This document shows positions 53,763 to 62,403 of a stretch of 64,000 bases of DNA, piece after piece. The notes under the pieces were generated by a model. It searched no databases, was not told the DNA's origin, and saw only the letters and a list, made by a program, of their open reading frames with translations. The translations under genes were made by a program, and so were the position numbers. How positions within the stretch are numbered: the first letter of the stretch is position 1; every line of letters begins with the position of its first letter. Source of the DNA: Pseudomonas sp. MWU16-30317 (GTDB taxonomy: Bacteria; Pseudomonadota; Gammaproteobacteria; Pseudomonadales; Pseudomonadaceae); NCBI RefSeq assembly GCF_020515695.1, contig NZ_JAIWJA010000004.1, forward strand, positions 248,001 to 312,000, read 5' to 3'.

Positions 53763-55064
53763 TCACGACCACGGCAATTGCAGCCCGAGGTTGCCGCGCA
53801 AGGTGCTGGCCTCGTATTCGCGGCGGAACAGCCCGCGGCGCTGCAGTTCCGGCACCAATTGCTCGACGATCGCTTCCAGGCCCTGGGGAAAATAGTCGGC
53901 GTTCAAATTGAAACCGTCGGCGGCATGCCCGCGAAACCACTGCTCGATGGAGTCGGCGACCTGCTCGGCGGTGCCGACGATATTGCGGTGGCCATTGGGG
54001 TTGCGCTTGAGCAGCTCGCGCACGGTCAGGCGTTCGCGCGCGGCCAAGTCCAGCACCGCCTTGGCAAAGCCCTGGCCCGCACGGCTGCGGGCGGCATCTT
54101 CGATTTTCGTCCACGGCAGTTGTTCGTCGAGTTTCAGGTGTTGCGCGTCGATGGCCAAAGAGTTGGCCAGGTCAAGGCGCTCGCGCTCAAAGCCGGACAC
54201 TTCATCGAGCCAATCCTTGCGCGCGATGGCCTCGGCTTCGGTACTGCCAAGAATCGGCAGCAGCCCTGGGAGAATCAATATTTCGTCGGCGCCACGCCCG
54301 TATTGCGCGGCTTCGGACTTGATGCTGCGATAGAAGGCCTGCGCCGCCTCGAGGCTGTGATTGACGGTAAACACCGCATCGGCATGCCGCGCCGCCAGGC
54401 CCATGCCCTGCGGCGAGCCGCCAGCCTGGAGCACCACCGGACGGCCCTGGGGCGAGCGCGGCACGTTCAGGGCGCCCTTGACCTTGAAGTAGGTGCCCTG
54501 ATGATCGATGGGGTGAATGCCCCGCACATCGACGAACTGGCCGCTGCGCTGATCGCCGCGCAGCGCATCCTTGTCCCACGTGCCCCACAGCGCCTTGACC
54601 ACTTCAACGGCCTCCTCGGCGCGGGCGTAACGGGCGTCGTGGTCGAGCAGTTGCTCCAGGCCGAACAGCTGCGCCACTTCCGGGGTGCGCGTGCCCACCA
54701 CGTTCCAGGCCGCGCGACCGCCGCTGATAAAGTCCAGCGACGCTACAGTGCGGGCGATGTTGTAGGGCTCGTGAAAGCTCGATGACACCGTCGCCACCAG
54801 GCCGACATGCTGGGTCACCCGCGCCACGGCGGTGAGAGGAATGAAGGGATCGAGGGCTTGCCAGGGGCGCTCCACATGGGGGCCGCCATAATCGAAGCCG
54901 TCGGAGAAAAACACCGCGTCGAGCTTGCCGCGCTCGGCCAGGCGGCCGATGTTCTCGTAGAACTCCAGGCTAAGAAACCCCAGCGGATCATCGGCCACGC
55001 GCCACGAGGCGGGATGACGACCACTGTTGTTGACGTTGACGTTCAGGTGCAATTGGCGGGTCAT
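53763..55064 (-). CDS. LLM-class flavin-dependent monooxygenase, NtaA/SnaA/DszA family
   Basis: The 433-residue third paralogue has LDAVFFSDGFDYGG near residue 45, TQHVGLVATVSSSFHEPYNIARTVASLDFIS near 85, RAAWNVVGTRTPEVAQLFG near 118 and the tail LQRRGLFRREYEASTLRGNLGLQLPW. It overlaps the acyl-CoA-dehydrogenase-like gene by four bases. Together the two resemble the DszC plus DszA or SfnC plus SfnG style of successive S-oxidation and C-S cleavage by reduced flavin. The substrate is unknown. Confidence 0.9.
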   Translation of the reverse strand: MTRQLHLNVNVNNSGRHPASWRVADDPLGFLSLEFYENIGRLAERGKLDAVFFSDGFDYGGPHVERPWQALDPFIPLTAVARVTQHVGLVATVSSSFHEPYNIARTVASLDFISGGRAAWNVVGTRTPEVAQLFGLEQLLDHDARYARAEEAVEVVKALWGTWDKDALRGDQRSGQFVDVRGIHPIDHQGTYFKVKGALNVPRSPQGRPVVLQAGGSPQGMGLAARHADAVFTVNHSLEAAQAFYRSIKSEAAQYGRGADEILILPGLLPILGSTEAEAIARKDWLDEVSGFERERLDLANSLAIDAQHLKLDEQLPWTKIEDAARSRAGQGFAKAVLDLAARERLTVRELLKRNPNGHRNIVGTAEQVADSIEQWFRGHAADGFNLNADYFPQGLEAIVEQLVPELQRRGLFRREYEASTLRGNLGLQLPWS

Positions 55065-56302
55065 GCGGGTACCTCCTGAGCTGCGGCGAGGCGGGCAAGG
55101 CGGTGTGCGGTCAACAGCTCGTCATAGGGGCGATACGGATGGCCGATGCTCCAGGGGTCGGCGACGATCCGTTGGCTGGCCCACAGGCCGATGGAATGGG
55201 GTTTCCAGCGCACCGCATCGTGCAGAGTGTGGGTGCGCGCATCGCGCCAGTAGCGATCCAGGCCGCTGCCGACCCGCGCCGAACTGGCACCGCCGACATC
55301 GAAGAGCGCCGAGCTGACCTCCAGCACCGCGCGAGTCGTGAGAACCTTGGCCTGGGCCACTTCATAGAAGATATCCAGTACCGTCGCCAGCTCGGTGTGC
55401 GCGTCGCTGGCCGCCAAACGCCGCGCGGCGCTTTCGGTCAAGCGCCGCGCGGCACCGGCCAGCAGCACCAGTTCGCCCAGCTGCGCGATGCCCAGCACAT
55501 CATCGGCGAATGCCTTGGCACCGCTGCCGCGGCCACCATGCACATGCCGCGACAAATCCACTGCACGCTGCAGCGCGCCCTCGGCCAAGCCGACGTCGAT
55601 GGCCGCGTGCAGCAGTTGGCTTTGCGCCGAAATCCGGTAAGACACCTGCGGATCGCGGGGGTGGCTGATCACCCCCAGGGCCGACACCGGAGTGTCGACG
55701 AACACCGAGCTGCCAGAGGCCGTGGTGCGCTGCCCAAGACCGTCCCAATCGTCAGTGATCGTCACGCCTGCGGCGCCCCGGGTGACGATGGCCGAGCAGG
55801 CGCGGCCGGTTTCGTCCAGGCATTGCACGCTGATGTGATCAGCGAGCAAGGCACCGGTGGAATATACCTTGCGGCCATTCAGGCGCCAGCCCTCAGCCGC
55901 TGGCGTCAAGGCGGCAGCGGCTTCCCCGGGGTAGCGTTCGCCGGGCTCGGCGGTGGCATTGCCGAAGAACTGCCCGGCGCCGATCTGCGACAGATAATGG
56001 TCGCGCTGCGCCGGGCTGCCGGCGATGCGCAGACGCTCGACGGAGTTGAAATGGTTCTGCGGGATCTGTCCCAGGCTGCCATCGGCCTTGGCGACGATGG
56101 CCACCGCCTGGATCAGCACCTCATGATCGAAGCCCAGGCCGCCATAGGCCACCGGCACGTTGAGGCGCCAGAAGCCCAGCGCGCGCAATTGATCGATAAC
56201 GTCATGGCCGTAGGCGCGCTGGCGGTCGCGCACGTCGGCGCTGGTAGCGATACTTTCGGCCAGAGCGCTCAGCTCGGCCAGGAATTTCACGGCGTCGGTC
56301 AT
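55061..56302 (-). CDS. Acyl-CoA-dehydrogenase-fold flavoprotein monooxygenase (SfnC/DszC-like)
   Basis: The 413-residue protein has the acyl-CoA dehydrogenase fold: YGGLGFDHEVLIQAVAIVAKADGSLGQIPQNHF near residue 58, then FFGNATAEPGER and LNGRKVYSTGALLADHISVQ. The C-terminal part reads VGSGLDRYWRDARTHTLHDAVRWKPHSIGLW, which is the ending seen in the flavin-dependent monooxygenase subgroup (DszC, SfnC, HpaH-like). No catalytic Glu for acyl-CoA oxidation is evident in the usual place. It stands between the binding-protein gene (3 bases away) and the LLM monooxygenase. Confidence 0.88.
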   Translation of the reverse strand: MTDAVKFLAELSALAESIATSADVRDRQRAYGHDVIDQLRALGFWRLNVPVAYGGLGFDHEVLIQAVAIVAKADGSLGQIPQNHFNSVERLRIAGSPAQRDHYLSQIGAGQFFGNATAEPGERYPGEAAAALTPAAEGWRLNGRKVYSTGALLADHISVQCLDETGRACSAIVTRGAAGVTITDDWDGLGQRTTASGSSVFVDTPVSALGVISHPRDPQVSYRISAQSQLLHAAIDVGLAEGALQRAVDLSRHVHGGRGSGAKAFADDVLGIAQLGELVLLAGAARRLTESAARRLAASDAHTELATVLDIFYEVAQAKVLTTRAVLEVSSALFDVGGASSARVGSGLDRYWRDARTHTLHDAVRWKPHSIGLWASQRIVADPWSIGHPYRPYDELLTAHRLARLAAAQEVPA

Positions 56303-56305
56303 GGC

Positions 56306-57319
56306 TCAGCGCCCCGCCACTTGTGGAGGAACGGCCTGCTGCACGGCGTTGTAGCGGTCATCGAAACCGACCTTGACGTCGACCTTCTTCTTGATCGCGC
56401 CACCGGCGAACAAGGCGTCGGCGACGTTCTGCTCTTCGGCCAGCAACTTGGCATCGAACGGCCGGAAGGCACCGCTGCGCACCTGATACTCGTAGACCGC
56501 CCGCTCCGGCGTCAGCTTGAGGGTGGTCTGCAGCACCGCGGTGGCTTCCTGCTGGTGGCTCTTGTGCCACGCCCAGTAGTTGCTCACCCGTTGAAAGAAG
56601 CCCTTGAGCGCTTCGCTCTTGGCAGGGTCGGCAAGTACATCGGCGCGGGCGGTCCATACCCCCAGGGCCGGAATACCCGTGGCGCGATCATCGAGCAGCA
56701 CCTTGGCCTGACCACCGCGTACGCTCTGCAGAATCGGCCCCAGGCTGCCGGAATAGGCGTCGGTCTGCCCGGAGTTGAACGCCGCCGCCGAAGATGCGCC
56801 GTCGTTGAATTTGAACGGGCTGATGTCTTTTTCCGTCAACCCGGCTTTGACCAGCGACACCAGGTACTGGGCGTGGTTGTAGCCGCCGTAGTTGTAGGCC
56901 CAGCTGTGGTGGGCGAGCTGCGCCGGGGTGTCGATGTGGACCGAAGTGCGTACCGCGGTGACCAGCGGCGAGTAGTCGGGGCTGTAGTCGTTGCGCCAGC
57001 CGGCGACGATTTTCAGCGGCGCGTCGGCAGCCGTCCAGTCAGTGCGCGCATTGGCCTGTTCGATGGTCAGCGAGGTGTCGCCCATGTGGCCCACATCGAT
57101 GGCCTTGCCGTACAGCGCCGAGAGGTTGGCGGCCGGGCCGGTGAGCAATACCCATTTGACGTCGAACGGCGCGCCGTCGAGGACCTTGGATTCCTTGATC
57201 AGAGCCGGGAAGCCGGCATCCTGATAGGCGATGGTGAGCGTGGTGCGCTCCTGGGCAGTGGCGTGGAATGCAATCAGACCCAAGGTGGGCAGCAACAGCC
57301 CGCGGACAATCTTGTTCAT
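56306..57319 (-). CDS. Sulfonate-type ABC substrate-binding protein
   Basis: This 337-residue protein has a Sec signal peptide (GLLLPTLGLIAFHATAQ), then LTIAYQDAGFPALIKESKVL, VKWVLLTGPAANLSALYGKAIDVGHMGDTSLTIEQANA and GGYNHAQYLVSLVKAGL, which fit SsuA/NrtA-like proteins. It lies 43 bases downstream of the ATPase gene and before the two flavoenzymes in a single minus-strand operon. The ligand is probably an organosulfur compound. Confidence 0.88.
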   Translation of the reverse strand: MNKIVRGLLLPTLGLIAFHATAQERTTLTIAYQDAGFPALIKESKVLDGAPFDVKWVLLTGPAANLSALYGKAIDVGHMGDTSLTIEQANARTDWTAADAPLKIVAGWRNDYSPDYSPLVTAVRTSVHIDTPAQLAHHSWAYNYGGYNHAQYLVSLVKAGLTEKDISPFKFNDGASSAAAFNSGQTDAYSGSLGPILQSVRGGQAKVLLDDRATGIPALGVWTARADVLADPAKSEALKGFFQRVSNYWAWHKSHQQEATAVLQTTLKLTPERAVYEYQVRSGAFRPFDAKLLAEEQNVADALFAGGAIKKKVDVKVGFDDRYNAVQQAVPPQVAGR

Positions 57320-57362
57320 CGATGTTCTCTACTTTTGATAAGGGCATCTAGCGGAAGGCGAG

Positions 57363-58121
57363 TCAGGCGACGCTGCCAAGGTGGTGCAGCACGCTGCGCT
57401 TGATCTGGTTGAAATCGCTGGCGGTGGGGTCACGCTTGCGCGGCAGGTTGACCGGGATGTCGGCCTTGACGAAGCCCGCACCGAGCACCAGCACGCGGTC
57501 GGCCAGCAAGATCGCCTCTTCGATGTCGTGGGTCACCAGCAACACGCCTGGCTGATGCTCGCGCCACAGCTCGATCACCAGGTCCTGGGCCTTGCGCCGA
57601 GTAAAGGCGTCCAGCGCGCTGAAAGGTTCGTCGAGCAGCAACAGGTCGGGCGCGCGGTACAGCGCGCGGGCCAGGCCGACCCGCTGCGCCTCGCCACCAG
57701 ACAGGCTCGAAGGCCAGGCATCGGCCTTGTTGCCCAGCCCGACTTCGGTCAGCGCCGCTACGGCACGGGCATAGCTGTCGGGGGCCTTGTGGTCTTGCAG
57801 CACGACGTTGCGCCAGACCCGCTGCGCAAGGATCAGGCGCGGGTCCTGGAACACCACCGAGGTGCGCTCGGCGATCGCCGCACTGCCGCCACTGGCGGTT
57901 TCGAGGCCACCGACGATGCGCAGCAAGGTGGTCTTGCCGGTGCCCGAAGGCCCGACCAGAGCAACGAACTCGCCTTTGCCCAAGGTGAAGTCCAAGGCGT
58001 CGAGAATCACCTGGTCGCCATAGCGTTTGCTCAGGCCTTGCAGGTCAATGACGGCGGGCGTGGCGGCAGGCGGCGTCAAGCGCGCGGCCTGATACGGGCC
58101 GAGGCTTTCAAGATGGCTCAT
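57363..58121 (-). CDS. ABC transporter ATP-binding protein, SsuB-like
   Basis: The 252-residue ATPase has Walker A VGPSGTGKTT near residue 57, signature LSGGEAQRVGLAR near 140, Walker B LLLLDEPFSALD near 160 and switch LLVTHDIEEAILLADRV. Its start overlaps the permease stop by 14 bases. The second signature residue pattern (GGEAQR) is a slight departure from the common GGQRQR. Confidence 0.92.
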   Translation of the reverse strand: MSHLESLGPYQAARLTPPAATPAVIDLQGLSKRYGDQVILDALDFTLGKGEFVALVGPSGTGKTTLLRIVGGLETASGGSAAIAERTSVVFQDPRLILAQRVWRNVVLQDHKAPDSYARAVAALTEVGLGNKADAWPSSLSGGEAQRVGLARALYRAPDLLLLDEPFSALDAFTRRKAQDLVIELWREHQPGVLLVTHDIEEAILLADRVLVLGAGFVKADIPVNLPRKRDPTASDFNQIKRSVLHHLGSVA

Positions 58122-58995
58122 GACGGGGTCTCCAGCTGAGCAGCGCGCGTTCGATCAGGCGCATGACGATGTCGACGATCACACCGAGCACGGCATAGAT
58201 GAGGATGCCGGCGATGATGATGTCGGTGCGTTGAAACTGGTTGGCGTTGTTGAGGATGTAGCCGATGCCAGCGTTGGAGTTGATCTGCTCGGCGGCCACC
58301 AGCCCCAGCAGCGCGGCGCCGGCGGCATAGCGCCAGCCCACAAGAATGCTCGGCATGGCCAGCGGCAGTACGATAAGGCGCACTACCTGACGCTGGTTCA
58401 TGTCGAAACTGACGCCCAGTTCCAGCAGGCGTTTGTCGATGGCGCGAATGCCGTGGTAGGCGTTGAGGTACACCGGGAAGATCGACGCGCCGATGATCAG
58501 CAGTACCTTGGACCACTCGCCAATGCCGAACCACACCACGAACAGCGGCACCAGGGCAATGAACGGAATGGTGCGCAGCATCTGCAGAGGCGCGTCATAA
58601 AGACGCTCGGCCAAGGTCGACAGGCCTGCGATGACGCCCAGCACCAGCCCCAGGCCGCCGCCGATCAACAGCCCCAGCCCGGCCCGGCCCAAAGACACCG
58701 GCAGCGCCGCCTGCAGCTCGCCGGTGTGCCAGAGTTCCTGATAGGCCTGGATGATGCTCCAGGGCGAGGGCAAGACGAATTCGCTCAGCCAGCCAGCCTT
58801 GGCGCTGAGTTGCCACAGGACCAGCAGCACAATCGGGATGAGCAACCGCAACCCGCCCAACCGACCGGCCTGACGCCGCACCCGCCCCAACCAGCCAGCG
58901 GGCACCAGCACGCCATCGTGAAACCGGTACTCGACCAAGGGCACATCGGCGACTGTGAGTGCGGGCGGCGACAAGGGCGAAGCAGGCTGACGCAT
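58108..58995 (-). CDS. ABC transporter permease, SsuC-like, first gene of the organosulfur operon
   Basis: The 295-residue protein has a cytoplasmic N-terminal tail of about 50 residues, then six membrane segments. The EAA loop region contains FDMNQRQVVRLIVLPLAMPS near residue 190, and VWFGIGEWSKVLLIIGASIFPVYLNAYHG is typical of SsuC. AAGGAG lies before the ATG. Upstream is an AT-rich region (59070-59160), a likely promoter. It heads a run of seven genes ending with the rhodanese at 50693. Confidence 0.92.
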   Translation of the reverse strand: MRQPASPLSPPALTVADVPLVEYRFHDGVLVPAGWLGRVRRQAGRLGGLRLLIPIVLLVLWQLSAKAGWLSEFVLPSPWSIIQAYQELWHTGELQAALPVSLGRAGLGLLIGGGLGLVLGVIAGLSTLAERLYDAPLQMLRTIPFIALVPLFVVWFGIGEWSKVLLIIGASIFPVYLNAYHGIRAIDKRLLELGVSFDMNQRQVVRLIVLPLAMPSILVGWRYAAGAALLGLVAAEQINSNAGIGYILNNANQFQRTDIIIAGILIYAVLGVIVDIVMRLIERALLSWRPRHEPS

Positions 58996-59307
58996 GACGA
59001 TGACTCCTTTACAGAATGTGCATTGACACGGCGACTTTCAAGCAGTCACTCGCGCAGTTACGGCACAGCAGTAATAGAGCAAAGCCATATGGAACGGAAA
59101 GAGCGTTATGTTCTATGGTTATATAAACGCCTGAACACTATTGATTAATGCTCGAGGTTATAAACTTAAAACCAATTGGCACTTTGATTTTGTTTCGTCC
59201 TTTCGCTTGGAGCTTGCATCGAACGATGTCGCTAGGGACTTGCATTGAACAACGCAGGTATTTATGCCGGAGGTTTTTTGGAGGTGGGGTCTGAGATTGG
59301 GGTAGTC
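58996..59307. promoter_or_regulatory. AT-rich upstream region of the organosulfur operon
   Basis: The stretch 59085-59240 is much more AT-rich than its surroundings and faces the 58995 operon. On the minus strand it contains ATAACCATAGAACATAACGC, reminiscent of the ATAACCA motif before the SfnR-like gene. No coding sequence is convincing here. This is a promoter candidate only. Confidence 0.35.
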
Positions 59308-59419
59308 CTTTGCTGCGGGCCTGTGCGGCGCGCCCTGCCCATTGGCCCTTCGCCTAGGCTCAGGGTACCCGCGTTCCGGCACCTGAAGAGAGGGCACGGC
59401 GCACAGGCCCGCAGCAAAG
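59308..59419. repeat. Long inverted repeat, 29-base arms
   Basis: 59308-59336 and 59391-59419 are reverse complements except at two positions (arms beginning CTTTGCTGCGGGCCTGTGCG). The 54-base spacer has its own GC-rich structure. It lies in noncoding DNA beside a second large inverted repeat. Confidence 0.7.
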
Positions 59420-59483
59420 TACCAGCCGAGATTTGGGCGGCGTCCTAAAGCTTTTTTGAAGAAACGGCACTGATGTCACTGTT

Positions 59484-59703
59484 CTGCTTTCGAGTCAGCC
59501 TTGGGGTCGCGGCCCCCTTCCAGCAGGCCGCGTTTCGACGCACTGACGAGGGGATAGCCGGCATGGATGCCGGCTAAGCCCCGTTGGGCCATGGAAGGCC
59601 CATCGGGGCGTGCCCCTCGTCAGTGCGTCGAAGCGCGGGAACCCCGAGCGTCAGCGAGGGGCCAATGGCGGGGGCGGCGACCCCAAGGCCGACTCGAAAG
59701 CAG
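59484..59703. repeat. Nested inverted-repeat (cruciform-like) element of about 220 bp
   Basis: Outer arms 59484-59510 and 59677-59703 match at 26 of 27 positions (CTGCTTTCGAGTCAGCCTTG type). Inner arms 59531-59553 and 59613-59635 match at 22 of 23 (CGACGCACTGACGAGGGG). A small hairpin GCCGGCATGGATGCCGGC lies at 59558-59575. The whole looks like a non-autonomous mobile or REP-like repeated unit, or a structured RNA. No ORF within it is credible. The remaining 59704-59973 shows nothing recognisable. Confidence 0.65.
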
Positions 59704-59973
59704 AACCAGCGCAGTCCCCAAAAAAACGACAAGTCAGAAATAACCACCCAAGGAATAAGCTTATATCCCCAACCCGCGCTTATTTCGAATAATCCTCATC
59801 GCCTAAGAATATGCACTAACGATATTGGCACTACGCAGCACGACTCTATAGCGTGGCCACACCGGAATACCGGCTCCCTGCGCGTATCAGCCTGAACGCC
59901 AAACGCTTTCTTCTGGAGTCGCCACGCGAAGCAGACCGCCAACGATCTGCGCGGGCCTGACTGGATATCGTCA

Positions 59974-61566
59974 ATGAGATTCGACCTGTCATCCCTACGT
60001 CGTAGTGGTGTGCCCGTGATCGCCGCCGGTTTGATCACGCTGCTCGCCAGCGCCCAGGCCATGGCCGTGACCCTGACCGCCATCGTGCAGCCGGAACCGG
60101 TGGCCCTGACCTCGAGCTTCAATACCAACTTCCCCAACGGCGTGGTCTCCAACAACATCTATGAAGGGCTGGTGAGCTATGACCAGAACATGCAGCCACA
60201 ACCGAGCCTGGCGCTGTCGTGGGACATCGCCAAGGACGGCCTGAGCATCACCTTCCACCTGCGCCACGGGGTCAAATGGCATGATGGCCAGCCCTTCACC
60301 TCGGCCGACGTCAAATACTCCGCACTGGAAGTCTGGAAAAAGGTCCACCCCCGTGGGCGCACCACCTTCGCCGCGCTGGAAGACGTGCTCACCCCCGACC
60401 CCTACACCGCCGTATTCAAGCTCAAGCAACCGTCGCTGGTCATCCTCAGCTCGATCAACGCCAATGAAGCGCAGATCCTCCCGGCGCACCTGTATGCCGG
60501 CACCGACATCCTGAAAAACCCGCACAACCTCGACCCTATCGGCACCGGCCCATTCAAGTTCGTCAAATGGGAGCGTGGCCAATACATCGAGCTCACCCGC
60601 AACCCGGACTATTGGGACGCTGGCAAGCCCAAGGTCGACAAGCTGGTGTTCCGCATCATCCCCGACGCCAGCTCGCGCGCCGCCGCATTGGAGACCGGCG
60701 AGGTGCAGTACTCGCCCTACGATTCGGTGCCTTTCAGCGATGTCGAGCGCCTCAGCCACAACCCTGAACTGGTGGTCGCCAAACGCGGCTATGAGTCGTC
60801 CGCCGCCTACGTGTTCCTCGAATTCAACTTGCGCAACCCGGTGCTGGCCAACCTCAAGGTGCGCCAGGCCATCGACCAGGCGATAGACAAACAGGCGCTG
60901 ATCGACGTGGTCTGGTATGGCCTGGGCAAACCCGCCACCGGGCCGGTGCCCTCCTCGCTCAAGAACTTCTACACCACCGACGGCGTCCAGCAGTACCCCT
61001 TCGATATCGCCCAGGCCGACAAGCTCCTCGATGAAGCCGGCTACCCCCGTGGCGCCGACGGCGTGCGCTTTCGCATCAACATCGACTACCAGCCGTTCCA
61101 TGAAGGCTTCAAGAACCAGTCCGAATTCATCCGCCAGAGCCTGAAGAAAGTCGGCATCGATGTCACCGTGCGCACCCAGGACCTCGCCGGCTTCATCAAA
61201 CGCGTCTACAGCGACTACGACTTCGACATCAACACCGGCCGCTGGGTACCGATGATGGACCCGCAGATCGGCGGCCTGCGCCAGTACTCCACCGCCAACA
61301 TCACCCCCGGCGTGCCGTGGAGCAATGCCTCCGACTACAGCAGCCCGGCCATGGACAAGGTCATCGCCGCCCTGCAAGGCGAGATCGACCCGACGCGGCG
61401 CCAGCAGGACTTCTACGAATTCCAACGCATCGCCCAGCACGACCTCCCGGTAGTACCTCTGTTCGAACAACAGAATTTCACCGTCTACAGCAAGCGCCTG
61501 CAAGAGGTGAGCGTGGCGCCGGACGGCGCCTTGTCATCCCTCAAAGACGTGTCCATCGCGCCCTGA
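59974..61566 (+). CDS. ABC transporter family-5 (oligopeptide-type) substrate-binding protein
   Basis: This 530-residue protein has a Sec signal (VIAAGLITLLASAQAMA) and no lipobox. SBP family 5 features are SNNIYEGLVSYDQNMQPQPSLALSWDIAKDGLSITFHLRHGVKWHDGQPF near residue 55 and NLKVRQAIDQAIDKQALIDVVWYG near 294. It heads an operon with an SDR and two permeases, continuing off the window. The ligand may be a peptide or another multi-atom nutrient. Confidence 0.92.
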   Translation: MRFDLSSLRRSGVPVIAAGLITLLASAQAMAVTLTAIVQPEPVALTSSFNTNFPNGVVSNNIYEGLVSYDQNMQPQPSLALSWDIAKDGLSITFHLRHGVKWHDGQPFTSADVKYSALEVWKKVHPRGRTTFAALEDVLTPDPYTAVFKLKQPSLVILSSINANEAQILPAHLYAGTDILKNPHNLDPIGTGPFKFVKWERGQYIELTRNPDYWDAGKPKVDKLVFRIIPDASSRAAALETGEVQYSPYDSVPFSDVERLSHNPELVVAKRGYESSAAYVFLEFNLRNPVLANLKVRQAIDQAIDKQALIDVVWYGLGKPATGPVPSSLKNFYTTDGVQQYPFDIAQADKLLDEAGYPRGADGVRFRINIDYQPFHEGFKNQSEFIRQSLKKVGIDVTVRTQDLAGFIKRVYSDYDFDINTGRWVPMMDPQIGGLRQYSTANITPGVPWSNASDYSSPAMDKVIAALQGEIDPTRRQQDFYEFQRIAQHDLPVVPLFEQQNFTVYSKRLQEVSVAPDGALSSLKDVSIAP

Positions 61567-61592
61567 CCAGCCCGTGTATAAGGAGTACTGCC

Positions 61593-62402
61593 ATGCACCT
61601 GCAACTCACTGACAAGCACGTCGTCATCACCGGCGCCAGCAAGGGCATCGGCCTGGCCATCGCCCATGCGTTCGCCGCCGAAGGTGCGCGCCTGAGCTTG
61701 ATCGCCCGCGACCCGGCCACCCTCGAAGAGGCCCGGCGCCAGTTCGCCCATGCCGGCATCCAGGTGCAGGTGATCAGTGCCAACCTCAGCGACGCCGCTG
61801 CGGCCGAAGCGGCGATTGCCGATGCCGAAACCCGCCAAGGACCGATCGATATCCTCGTCAACAGCGCCGGTGCGGCCAAGCGTACCGAGCCCGAGCTTCT
61901 CGACGCGCAGACCTGGCAAGCGGCGCTGGACGCCAAGTTCTTCCCCACCATCCATACCCAGGATGCCGTGCTCAAGCGCCTGCTGGCCAGGGCCGAAGCC
62001 AGTGGCCAGCCGCTGCAGAGCGCGGCCATCGTCAACATCGTCGGCACCGGCGGCAAACACCCCACCGCCACCCACCTGCCCGGGGGCTCGGCCAACGCCG
62101 CCCTGCTGCTGTCCACCGTCGGCCTGGCCAAGCACTATGCCCGTCACGGCATTCGCATCAACGCCATCAACCCGGGCTTCACCTACACCGGCCGCGTCGA
62201 CCAGGCCATCAGCCTCGAAGCCACCCGCCGCGGCATCAGCAAGGAGCAAGCGCTGCAAGATGCCGAGGCGCAGATTCCACTGGGCCGTTTCGCCCGCCCC
62301 GAAGAAGTCGCCGACCTCGCCGTGTTCCTCGCCAGCGCCCGCGCCAGCTACATCACCGGTGCGGTGATCCCGGTCAACGGCGGCGCGGACCCGGTCATCT
62401 GA
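61593..62402 (+). CDS. SDR-family protein with altered active-site motif, inside a peptide-type ABC operon
   Basis: The 269-residue protein has a classical cofactor site VVITGASKGIGLAIAHAFA and ending AVIPVNGGADPVI. At the YxxxK position it reads HLPGGSANAALLLS, like the HFIGSSVNAAL of the SDR at 20170. AAGGAG precedes the ATG; longer upstream frames are spurious. Lying between the binding-protein and permease genes, it probably acts on the imported compound. Reaction unknown. Confidence 0.85.
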   Translation: MHLQLTDKHVVITGASKGIGLAIAHAFAAEGARLSLIARDPATLEEARRQFAHAGIQVQVISANLSDAAAAEAAIADAETRQGPIDILVNSAGAAKRTEPELLDAQTWQAALDAKFFPTIHTQDAVLKRLLARAEASGQPLQSAAIVNIVGTGGKHPTATHLPGGSANAALLLSTVGLAKHYARHGIRINAINPGFTYTGRVDQAISLEATRRGISKEQALQDAEAQIPLGRFARPEEVADLAVFLASARASYITGAVIPVNGGADPVI

Positions 62403-62403
62403 C

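Noticed and set aside
55103..57403. 766-codon open frame antisense to the acyl-CoA-dehydrogenase-like and binding-protein genes
   Set aside because: It spans two genuine genes and their junction on the other strand and shows no domain.
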